Program-made: the position numbers and the translations under genes
Notes under the pieces: generated by a model
What the model was told of the DNA's origin: nothing
Seen by the model: the letters and a program-made list of their open reading frames with translations, nothing else
The model's database searches: none
Source of the DNA: Smithellaceae bacterium
GTDB lineage: Bacteria; Desulfobacterota; Syntrophia; Syntrophales; JAQULV01
Assembly (NCBI GenBank): GCA_028718405.1
Contig: JAQULV010000005.1
Span: forward strand, 1-14,381
DNA: 14,381 nucleotides
Direction of reading: 5' to 3'
Shown: positions 1-6,669 of the stretch, in pieces
Numbering within the stretch: the first letter of the stretch is position 1
How the letters are laid out: each line of letters starts with the position of its first letter

Positions 1-431
1 AAAACAGGACGATTGCATGGCGGCAGGCCTTTTTTGAATGGGTTGTCGGGGACATGCCCACGGGATACGGGGATAGGACGCTGGTCAAGCAGGTCTGCTG
101 GAATCTCCTTACCAATGCCGTCAAGTTTACAAAGTACCGGGCGGAGACGAAGGTGGAAGTCGGAGGCTACGCAGAAGGCGATGAACACGTCTTCTTTGTG
201 AAGGACAACGGTGCCGGCTTTGACATGGCTTACGTAGACAAGCTCTTCGGTATCTTCCAGCGCCTCCATAAGAACGAGCAGTTCGAAGGCACCGGCGTCG
301 GCTTGGCTACCGTTCAACGCGTTGTCCTCCGTCATGGCGGCCGCGTCTGGGCGGAAGGAGCCGTTGATCGGGGCGCCTGCTTCTACTTTTCTCTTCCCAT
401 AAAAGGTCATCCACAGCGGATCGTGGACTAA
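1..431 (+). CDS. Sensor histidine kinase, C-terminal ATPase part (5' end outside window)
   Basis: The reading frame is open from base 3 to the TAA at 429-431, and no start is needed inside the window, so this is the tail of a larger gene. The visible 142 residues form a HATPase_c domain: an N box ([10 protein letters not shown]), a G1 box (DNGAGFD), an F box region (LFGIFQRLH) and a G2 box (GTGVGLATV) followed by [10 protein letters not shown]. The IFQRLH...FEGTGVGLA...RHGGR..AEG pattern is typical of phytochrome/Cph1-like and other PAS/GAF sensor kinases. The domain binds ATP and phosphorylates a histidine in the upstream DHp domain, which is not visible. The sensor part is also outside the window, so the signal cannot be named. 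An ATG at 54 is in frame but would cut off part of the fold and is not the start. The following gene begins 11 bases after the stop. Confidence 0.93.
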   Translation, partial: NRTIAWRQAFFEWVVGDMPTGYGDRTLVKQVCWNLLTNAVKFTKYRAETKVEVGGYAEGDEHVFFVKDNGAGFDMAYVDKLFGIFQRLHKNEQFEGTGVGLATVQRVVLRHGGRVWAEGAVDRGACFYFSLPIKGHPQRIVD

Positions 432-442
432 GAGGGTTACCC

Positions 443-1918
443 ATGAAGCCCGTTAATGCTTCCATGCTTTACAATCTGGTTTGCTGTCCCCACCGGGTCT
501 ATATGGATCTTTACGGAGATTATGCGCAGCGCGACCCCGTCAATCCTTTCGTGCAGCTTCTGTGGGAACGGGGCAATGCCTTCGAGGCCGAGGTCATTTC
601 CGGAGTCTCCGCGCCCTTATTAAATCTCAAAGGGAGACTGGCGGAGCAGCGGGTGATCGAAACGATGAAGGCAATGCGCGCGGGCGTGGATCTCATCTAC
701 GGCGGCAGGATAGAGAAAGATGGGTTGATTGGCGAGCCGGATCTGATTAGAAGATGTATGGGCGGCTATGTTGCCGGCGACATCAAAAGCGGCTCCGGCT
801 TTGAAGGGCAGGGTGAGGAAGACGAAGAAGGCAGGCCGAAGAAACATTATGCCGTACAACTCGCCCTCTATACGGATGTCTTGGAAAGATTGGGAGTCGC
901 AGGTGCGAGGAGGCCGTTCATCTGGGACATCCACAGCCGCGAGGTAACTTACGAATTGAATGAGCTTTCGGGGCGAAGGAAGGTCAGCCTCTGGGATGAA
1001 TACCTCTCGGTCCTGGAGCGTGCCCGCAGCATCGTTGCCAAAAAAGAGGTGACGCTTCCCGCCTACGGAGGGCTCTGCAAGCTCTGCCATTGGTATTCGG
1101 CCTGCAAAAAGGCGCTGCTGGAAAGTGACGATCTGACGCTCATCCCCGAGCTGGGGCGCGCCCGGCGCGACGCGATGCTCTGTCGGCTGCCGACCCGACA
1201 CGTCTTTGCCGCCACCGATCCCGCCTCCTTTCTTGAGGACGGGAAAACGATCTTCCCGGGCATAGGGAGAGAGCAACTCTTCAGGTTCCACGAGCGGGTG
1301 AGGCTGCAGATGCAGAAGAACGCTCTTCCCTACGCCAGGGAGCCGCTCCATCTTCCCGAGGCGCCGCGCGAACTCTTCTTCGACGTCGAGACGGATCCCA
1401 TGCGGGATATATGTTATCTCCATGGTTTCGTCGAGCGTACAGGTACGGGCGGCAAAGAAAGATACGTGGCGTTTTTTGCCGACGATCCCCGTGAGGCGGC
1501 GGAGGAGAAGGCCTTTGCCGAGGCCTGGGCCTACGTGCAGGAAAGCCGGCCCTGCCGGATATATTACTACTCCGCTTACGAGCGAACCATCTGGGGCAAG
1601 CTGCAGAAAAAGTATCCTCACGTCGCGTCGGTTGAAGAGATCGCCGCCTTCTTTGCTCCGGAACTGGCCATCGATCTCTATCACCACGTCGTTCGGTCCA
1701 AGACCGAGTGGCCTACCTACGACTACTCCATCAAGACGCTCGCCTCTTTCCTGGGATTTTCCTGGCGCGATGTCAACCCCTCCGGGGCCGCGTCCATCGA
1801 GTGGTATCACCGTTGGCTGGAAACGGGCGATGCCGCCGTCAAACAGAGAATCCTGGATTACAACGAGGATGACTGCCGCGCCATGAGGGTCCTGCTCGAC
1901 AGGCTTCGCGTGCTGTAA
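443..1918 (+). CDS. TM0106-type RecB/Cas4-like nuclease fused to RNase H-like domain
   Basis: A 491-residue protein with two nuclease-like halves. The N-terminal half (about 1-225) has the PD-(D/E)XK layout of RecB/Cas4 proteins: GEPD with D100, GDIKSG with D113 and K115, and a QLALY motif (Q139, Y143). Cysteines at 14/15 and at 212, 215 and 221 are placed as in Cas4/AddB-type [4Fe-4S] nucleases. The C-terminal half (about 308-491) resembles the YprB/RNase_H_2 exonuclease-like fold: FFDVET (D314, E316), YYYSAYE near 374-380, D411, and YNEDDC (473-478). This matches the TM0106 family of putative RecB-like nucleases. A role in DNA processing or repair is inferred from the family; no substrate is known to me. 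No helicase domain and no CRISPR genes are present. The start is ATG with AGAGGG upstream, 11 bases after the kinase stop, so co-transcription is likely. Confidence 0.85.
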   Translation: MKPVNASMLYNLVCCPHRVYMDLYGDYAQRDPVNPFVQLLWERGNAFEAEVISGVSAPLLNLKGRLAEQRVIETMKAMRAGVDLIYGGRIEKDGLIGEPDLIRRCMGGYVAGDIKSGSGFEGQGEEDEEGRPKKHYAVQLALYTDVLERLGVAGARRPFIWDIHSREVTYELNELSGRRKVSLWDEYLSVLERARSIVAKKEVTLPAYGGLCKLCHWYSACKKALLESDDLTLIPELGRARRDAMLCRLPTRHVFAATDPASFLEDGKTIFPGIGREQLFRFHERVRLQMQKNALPYAREPLHLPEAPRELFFDVETDPMRDICYLHGFVERTGTGGKERYVAFFADDPREAAEEKAFAEAWAYVQESRPCRIYYYSAYERTIWGKLQKKYPHVASVEEIAAFFAPELAIDLYHHVVRSKTEWPTYDYSIKTLASFLGFSWRDVNPSGAASIEWYHRWLETGDAAVKQRILDYNEDDCRAMRVLLDRLRVL

Positions 1919-1948
1919 AAAACCTGTCGGGCCGATATCTCCTGTCGA
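1896..1948 (+). repeat. Inverted repeat with two competing right arms
   Basis: TCGACAGG at 1896-1903, inside the last codons of the nuclease gene, can pair with CCTGTCGA at 1941-1948 (8 bp). Its inner seven bases can instead pair with CCTGTCG at 1923-1929. No T-run follows either arm, so this is not a standard intrinsic terminator. It could mark an mRNA 3' end or processing structure, or be chance. Confidence 0.3.
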
Positions 1949-1957
1949 ACCGTCCTA

Positions 1958-1986
1958 TTGACAACAACGGTGAATTGGAAGAAAAT
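1958..1986 (+). promoter_or_regulatory. Candidate sigma70 promoter for hsp20-lon
   Basis: A perfect -35 hexamer TTGACA (1958-1963) is followed by a 17-base spacer and GAAAAT (1981-1986), which matches four of six positions of TATAAT. It lies about 100 bases upstream of the Hsp20 start in the only sizeable gap before the pair. I saw no CIRCE element and no clear sigma32-type promoter, so heat control, if any, is not evident from this sequence. Confidence 0.5.
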
Positions 1987-2087
1987 AACAACATCAAGAA
2001 GTAATCCGCCGCAGGAATGCTTCCCATGAGGTTACCGGCTCGCCATTTAACGCCAAGAAAATCATATCCACCTCCAGGAGTTTACCG

Positions 2088-2534
2088 ATGAACCGTATCA
2101 AGATCAGATTCAGGGACGATTTGGGAAAGGTCGAAGCTGATTTCCGCCGTAGCGTCCATGATATGTTTCAGCTCGTCACCCCGGTACTTACCCATTGTCA
2201 TCGTATCTGGAGGCCGCAGCTGGACATATACGAGACACCCGATGCGGTCATCATCGTGGCCGAGATCGCGGGGGTGAAGAGGGAAGACCTCTTCGTGGAG
2301 ATCGGCAGGCGCAGCATCAAGATCCACGGGAATCGTTGCGAGAGATACCTGACGGAAGGCACTAAGTACGCCTTGGCTGAGATTCCCTACGGTGACTTCG
2401 AGAGGAATATTTCCTTCCCCATGCCGATCAACGTCGATACGGCGATCGCAACTTACGCGGAGGGACTCCTGCAGATCCGCGTCGAAAAATTACCGACCGA
2501 CAAGGTGCACAAGATCAACATCACCAGCGGCTGA
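2088..2534 (+). CDS. Hsp20/alpha-crystallin family small heat-shock protein
   Basis: A 148-residue cytoplasmic holdase chaperone of normal bacterial sHSP size. The alpha-crystallin domain starts at W41-RPQLDIYET, a close match to the usual 'P..DIYET.DA..V.AE..G' start, and runs to about residue 135. It includes AGVKREDL (61-68) and the G-L-L signature near the end (G126-L128). An I-x-I motif (I143-N-I145) in the short C-terminal tail is the element that docks subunits into oligomers. The N-terminal arm (1-40) is variable. The start is ATG with AGGAG at 2076-2080, seven bases upstream. lon follows after 52 bases, so the two are probably one transcript: a holdase that keeps misfolded proteins soluble next to the protease that degrades them. 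The Hsp20 assignment is firm. A specific symbol such as ibpA is not justified. Confidence 0.93.
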   Translation: MNRIKIRFRDDLGKVEADFRRSVHDMFQLVTPVLTHCHRIWRPQLDIYETPDAVIIVAEIAGVKREDLFVEIGRRSIKIHGNRCERYLTEGTKYALAEIPYGDFERNISFPMPINVDTAIATYAEGLLQIRVEKLPTDKVHKINITSG

Positions 2535-2586
2535 TTGTTTGTGAGCGATTACCGCAATCCTATTACTCCATAGCTGGGAGGTCTAA

Positions 2587-4935
2587 ATGGCGGAGCAGAA
2601 ACCCGATGAGTTGAAGGCCGTGAAGATTCCGGAAATCATGCCGATCATGCCTCTTTTTAACGTGGTCGTCTTTCCCAAGATGATGTTTCCCATGGAAATC
2701 TTCGGCGACCAGTCAGCGGCCTTGGTAGACGAGGCGATGTCCAAAGACAGGATTATGGGTCTTCTCGTCTCCAAGAAGACCCACGAGGATCTGCAGTATA
2801 AACCGGAGGATTTCTACAATATCGGAACGTCCGTCGTGATCCTCAAGATGGCCAAGGGAGGCGAGAACCGCGCGCAACTTCTCGTGCAGGGGATCAGCCG
2901 TTTCCGCATCGTGGAGTTCATCGAGGGCAAGCCCTACCTGCAAGCTCGCGTAGAGACGCTGGAAGAGGAAGAAACAAACGATATCGAGGTAGAGGCCTTG
3001 ATGACGAACCTCGTGTCGCTGTTCGACCGGATCGTCAAACTCTCGCCTTTTTTGCCCCAGGAGTTCGCCGTCATCGCGAAGTCCATCACCGATCCGGGAA
3101 TCCTGGCGGACATGGTGGCCTCCATCATCAATTCCGCGACCGAGGAGAAGCAGAAGATCTTGGAACTTATGGATGTGAAGTCCCGTCTGAAAGAAGTGAC
3201 CAGGCTTGTCAACCACCAGTTGGAGATCCTGGAGCTGGGAAACAAGATCCAGTCCCAGGTGAAGGATGATATGGATAAGTCCCAGCGGGAGTATTACCTG
3301 CGTCAGCAACTCAAGGCGATCCAGAAAGAGCTCGGGGAAGGCGAAGACGAGTCGAAGGTTGAGGTCGAAGAGTACGAAGCCAAGATCGCGGCCAAGAACC
3401 TTCCCGAAGAGGCGAAAAAAGAGGCCGAGCGCGAGTTGGACCGCTTGCGGAGGATGCACCCTGCCTCGGCGGAGTACACCGTTTCCTCCACGTATCTGGA
3501 CTGGATCACGTCGCTGCCCTGGAACGAAAGCACCGAAGACAATCTTGACATCAAGAAAGCGAGAAAGGTCTTGGACGAGGACCACTACGGCCTCGAGAAG
3601 GCAAAAAAGAGAATCATCGAGTACCTGGCGGTCCGTAAGCTGAAACCCGACAGCCGCGGGGCTATCCTTTGCTTCGCCGGTCCTCCTGGCACCGGCAAGA
3701 CCTCGCTGGGACACTCCATCGCCCGCGCCCTGGGCAGAAAGTTCATCCGCATCTCGCTGGGTGGTGTCCGTGACGAAGCCGAGATCAGGGGGCATAGGCG
3801 TACTTATGTGGGGGCACTCCCGGGCCGGATCATCCAAGGTCTGCGGCGGGCCGAGTCGAACAATCCCGTTTTTATGCTCGACGAGATCGACAAGGTGGGC
3901 GCCGATTTCCGCGGCGATCCCTCTTCAGCGATCCTCGAGGTTCTCGATCCCGAGCAGAACTTCAGCTTCTCCGATCATTACCTGGACGTCCCCTTTGATC
4001 TTTCCAAGGTGATGTTCATTACGACGGCCAATATCTTAGATACGATCCAGCCGGCGCTTCGGGATCGCATGGAGGTGATCGAGCTTCCGGGCTACACGAT
4101 GGACGAAAAACTCCAGATCGCCGAGCGTTACCTCATCCCGCGCCAGATCGAGGCCAACGGTCTCAAGTCGGAGCAGATCAGCATCAGCCGCAATGCGCTG
4201 AAGGCGATCATCGACGGGTACACGCGCGAGGCAGGGGTCAGGAACCTGGAACGGGAGATCGCCAGTTTGTGCCGCGGCGTGGCCAGTGGAGTCGCCGCCG
4301 GGGACGTGGAAAAACAGGCGATTGCCGCCAAAGACATCCATAAATATCTGGGGCCCGTTCGCATTCCTCCCGAGGTCAGTATCAGGACCACCAAGCCGGG
4401 CATCGCTGTGGGGCTCGCTTGGACGCCGACGGGCGGCGACATTCTCTTCATCGAAGCCACGGCGATGAAGGGGAGAAAGAACCTCACCCTCACGGGGCAG
4501 TTGGGAGACGTGATGAAGGAATCGGCCACGGCGGCCATGAGTTTCGTCCGTGCCAATGCCGCCGCACTCGGGATCAACAACGACTTCTTTGAGGAGAACG
4601 ATATCCACATCCACGTGCCCTCCGGCGCCATTCCCAAGGACGGCCCTTCTGCCGGAGTGACGATCCTCACGGCGCTGACATCGCTCATCACCAACAGGCT
4701 CATCAAGAAGGACCTCGCGATGACGGGAGAGATCACCCTGCGGGGCCTGGTGCTTCCCGTGGGCGGGATCAAGGAGAAGGTCCTGGCCGCCCACCGGGCG
4801 GGGATCAAGACGATCCTGCTTCCCAAATGGAACAAGAACGACCTCGTCGATGTTCCCGTCAAGGTTCAAAAGGATATCGAATTCTTCTTCGTCGATGACA
4901 TGATGGAGGTCTTGAAGCTGGCCTTGGAGAAATGA
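2587..4935 (+). CDS. lon: ATP-dependent Lon protease (LonA type)
   Basis: A full-length LonA of 782 residues, about the size of E. coli Lon (784). It acts as a cytoplasmic homo-oligomeric AAA+ serine protease that degrades misfolded and regulatory proteins. The N-terminal substrate-binding domain begins at the MPLFNVVVFP motif (about 18-210) and is followed by a charged coiled-coil region (about 215-300). The AAA+ module has Walker A GPPGTGKT (365-372) and Walker B FMLDEID (429-435, D432 and E433). The C-terminal protease domain carries the catalytic dyad: S688 in DGPSAG and K731 in GGIKEK, 43 residues apart as in E. coli (S679/K722). No membrane segment is seen, so it is LonA, not LonB. The start is ATG with GGGAGGT at 2577-2583. 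All key residues are intact. Confidence 0.98.
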   Translation: MAEQKPDELKAVKIPEIMPIMPLFNVVVFPKMMFPMEIFGDQSAALVDEAMSKDRIMGLLVSKKTHEDLQYKPEDFYNIGTSVVILKMAKGGENRAQLLVQGISRFRIVEFIEGKPYLQARVETLEEEETNDIEVEALMTNLVSLFDRIVKLSPFLPQEFAVIAKSITDPGILADMVASIINSATEEKQKILELMDVKSRLKEVTRLVNHQLEILELGNKIQSQVKDDMDKSQREYYLRQQLKAIQKELGEGEDESKVEVEEYEAKIAAKNLPEEAKKEAERELDRLRRMHPASAEYTVSSTYLDWITSLPWNESTEDNLDIKKARKVLDEDHYGLEKAKKRIIEYLAVRKLKPDSRGAILCFAGPPGTGKTSLGHSIARALGRKFIRISLGGVRDEAEIRGHRRTYVGALPGRIIQGLRRAESNNPVFMLDEIDKVGADFRGDPSSAILEVLDPEQNFSFSDHYLDVPFDLSKVMFITTANILDTIQPALRDRMEVIELPGYTMDEKLQIAERYLIPRQIEANGLKSEQISISRNALKAIIDGYTREAGVRNLEREIASLCRGVASGVAAGDVEKQAIAAKDIHKYLGPVRIPPEVSIRTTKPGIAVGLAWTPTGGDILFIEATAMKGRKNLTLTGQLGDVMKESATAAMSFVRANAAALGINNDFFEENDIHIHVPSGAIPKDGPSAGVTILTALTSLITNRLIKKDLAMTGEITLRGLVLPVGGIKEKVLAAHRAGIKTILLPKWNKNDLVDVPVKVQKDIEFFFVDDMMEVLKLALEK

Positions 4936-5148
4936 GGGTGGGGCGGGCGAGATTCGCTCCGCGCTGGCATCCTTTCTGCAGTAATCACCTTCCGAAGGGC
5001 GGACTAAAACCCGGGGGTAAAGCGGTTGGTCCTTTCCTTCGGAGTCGTAAACTCCTGACGTAATGGTTCGGCGGTTCCTCTTGGAGGAAGTACTCCACTT
5101 CGGGGCTCCGGGTTTCGGCAGACAAACGAGAAAGCGAGTGCAGGTACC
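4936..5148. other. Gene-free stretch with several small dyads
   Basis: A 213-base gap between lon and the CphA-N/receiver gene with no credible ORF. In the frame of the next gene a TGA at 5056 closes any upstream extension, and there is no good start between it and 5149. The stretch holds a dyad CCTTC-C-GAAGG (4988-4998), GGAGT-5-ACTCC (5041-5055), a perfect 6-bp hairpin TTCCTC-TTG-GAGGAA (5075-5089) and an overlapping GAAGT-5-ACTTC (5087-5101). The last two cannot form together. No T-run follows any of them, so none is an obvious lon terminator. No riboswitch class I know matches, and I found no convincing sigma70 promoter. It may be a structured leader or an unannotated RNA. Confidence 0.4.
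5075..5089 (+). other. Perfect 6-bp hairpin in the leader before the receiver-fusion gene
   Basis: TTCCTC and GAGGAA are perfectly complementary around a three-base TTG loop. It lies 60 bases before the ATG at 5149. The GAGGAA arm is purine-rich, but it is too far upstream to be the ribosome site of that gene. No T-tract follows, so it is not a typical terminator. Confidence 0.35.
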
Positions 5149-6567
5149 ATGACCGAGCCTCAGGAAATCGTCAAATCGAGCGTTTCCGTGTACGAGATCG
5201 AGTTGGACCTCAGTCGCTGGGAATATGCCCATACCGGCGAAGCGCCGAGGTTCTCGGAGCGTCTCTTCCGGATTATCCCCTTACTGAAGGACCAGCGCTG
5301 CCTGACGGCGAAATCAGGTACCTTAGCCGCGGAGGTGGAGAGCGGCACCAGTTTCGCACATGTCATCGAGCACGTGATCATCGAGTTGATCCGTCTTGCC
5401 GATCCTGAAAAAGAGCTGCATGCCGGCTGGACCAGAGAGAAGGCCGATCGGCCGGTGTACGTCGTCCACTACACGGCGCCCGATTTCCTGACGGGGAGAC
5501 TGGCCGCCATTCTGGCCGTTGATCTCGTCAAGCGGGTCATCCGTGAAGAAGAACCTGTTCTCTCCGCGTACGTGGAGTTGATGAAAAATCCACTGCAATA
5601 CTTCACGCAGGATGATGCCATCTCAGCTACCTTCACCAGAACCTGTGAGCCGCTCAGCGTCATCCGGGAGATAAGGGGCGGCCCCGGAGGGATCTCTGCC
5701 GCCAAAGAGGAGATCGGCCTGACGGACGTCCAGATGGAAGACATCCGTACGACGCTGAAGGGTATCCGCAGGCACCTGCCCACCATCAACGACGCCTGGC
5801 GCAATGCGTTCCTCGAGTACAGCGGCAGTTTCGGCCGATCAATCATAGACAAAGTCGAACTGATCAATATCGACAAATTCATCGATTCTCTCGTCCTGGG
5901 CCACTTCCACGTCTTCTACCGCGGCGTCACCAGGGCGGCACAGCTCATCGGTTCCTACCGGATTCCCCCGAACTTCCTTACCCATTCGCTTTGGCTCTAT
6001 AAGAACAAACTCCTCAACTACTTCATCGAGGAGTACCGTTACCAGAAAGACAAGGCAACGCTGGATCGTATCATCAAGGACTTCGAAGATTTCTTCCGCG
6101 TGATCCTGCAGCGGATCCTGCTTGGGTACGTACAGCACAGCCCCGTTCCCGACGAACAGGAGCTGGCGGAACTCACCAAATTCTGCGAGGTCAGCGGGAA
6201 GAAGGGTTGCATCCTGATCGTTGACGATGACGAGATGATCCGCATCACCTGCCTCGATATCCTGGAGTACGAGGGCTATCGCGTGATCCTGGCCAAGGAC
6301 GGCAGTCAGGCAAGGGACGCCTTGGCGAGACGCAAGGACGAGATCACCCTTGTCATCCTGGATCTGATGCTCCCAGGTGAAAGCGGAGAGGAGATCTTTT
6401 CGCAGCTGCGGGCCGTGAAACCTGACCTGAAGGTTCTGGTCATGACGGGCTACTCCCATCTCCTCGAGGGTCTTCAGGTGATTCTGGCCCACGAGGGGGT
6501 CGATTTCATCCAGAAGCCTTTCAGCGCCGAAGGCCTGCTCCGCAAGGTCAGGACCGTCTTGGAATAG
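5149..6567 (+). CDS. Response regulator with CphA N-domain-like region and helical (possibly globin-like) middle
   Basis: A 472-residue soluble protein in three parts. Residues about 10-135 resemble the N domain of cyanophycin synthetase: a GT..HVIEHVIIEL..LA block with an HxxEH motif (H71, E74, H75) and E79, then GWTRE (93-97), VVHYTAP and a helix like CphA's GR.A...AV.LV. The ATP-grasp and Mur-ligase parts of CphA are absent. Residues about 190-329 are helical, with GHFH (251-254) then GV and IGSY, which loosely recalls protoglobin/globin-coupled sensors; this is tentative. Residues 353-472 are a complete receiver: D359/D360, phospho-acceptor D405, T433 and K456. No DNA-binding or enzymatic output follows the receiver, so any output must lie upstream of it. 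ATG at 5149 was chosen because a TGA at 5056 closes the frame; the ribosome site (GCAGG) is weak. Its partner kinase is unknown. Confidence 0.72.
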   Translation: MTEPQEIVKSSVSVYEIELDLSRWEYAHTGEAPRFSERLFRIIPLLKDQRCLTAKSGTLAAEVESGTSFAHVIEHVIIELIRLADPEKELHAGWTREKADRPVYVVHYTAPDFLTGRLAAILAVDLVKRVIREEEPVLSAYVELMKNPLQYFTQDDAISATFTRTCEPLSVIREIRGGPGGISAAKEEIGLTDVQMEDIRTTLKGIRRHLPTINDAWRNAFLEYSGSFGRSIIDKVELINIDKFIDSLVLGHFHVFYRGVTRAAQLIGSYRIPPNFLTHSLWLYKNKLLNYFIEEYRYQKDKATLDRIIKDFEDFFRVILQRILLGYVQHSPVPDEQELAELTKFCEVSGKKGCILIVDDDEMIRITCLDILEYEGYRVILAKDGSQARDALARRKDEITLVILDLMLPGESGEEIFSQLRAVKPDLKVLVMTGYSHLLEGLQVILAHEGVDFIQKPFSAEGLLRKVRTVLE

Positions 6568-6597
6568 AAGGCGTCAAAAAAGTCTCCCGGAAAAAAC

Positions 6598-6626
6598 TTG
6601 ACAGATAGTATCCGCCCGCGTATTTT
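6598..6626 (+). promoter_or_regulatory. Sigma70 promoter of the TetR-efflux operon
   Basis: TTGACA (6598-6603), exactly 17 bases, then TATTTT (6621-6626). This is the strongest promoter-like sequence in the window and sits in the only gap before the operon. Its position also argues against using the TTG at 6598 as the start codon of the TetR gene. Confidence 0.75.
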
Positions 6627-6653
6627 ACTAACTAGTTTAACTAAACGGTTAGT
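6627..6653 (+). promoter_or_regulatory. Probable TetR operator (nested dyads)
   Basis: An AT-rich block directly behind the -10 box holds nested inverted repeats: ACTAAC (6627-6632) with GTTAGT (6648-6653), TAGTT-T-AACTA (6633-6643), and GTTTA-AC-TAAAC (6635-6646). The base composition contrasts sharply with the GC-rich surroundings. Operators of autoregulating TetR proteins are commonly such dyads, and this position would cover the transcription start and block the promoter. Binding by the adjacent TetR protein is inferred. The exact operator boundaries cannot be set from one copy. Confidence 0.68.
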
Positions 6654-6669
6654 ATCGGCAGGGGGCCCT

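Noticed and set aside
620..1810. Minus-strand open frame of 396 codons opposite the nuclease gene
   Set aside because: The plus strand carries intact nuclease motifs over the same bases; the antisense translation resembles no protein family.
4946..4963. GC-rich stem (GGGCGA/TCGCTC-like) just after lon as an intrinsic terminator
   Set aside because: The stem is short with a wobble pair and no T-run follows it.
4036..5232. Minus-strand open frame of 398 codons opposite lon and the following gap
   Set aside because: The part over lon is a shadow of a fully conserved protein, and the part over the gap has no recognisable domain or ribosome site.
6598..6669. Extended N-terminus of the TetR protein from TTG at 6598
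   Set aside because: This TTG is the first half of a TTGACA -35 box, and the extension would encode the promoter spacer and operator. No TetR family similarity appears before residue 25 of the long form.
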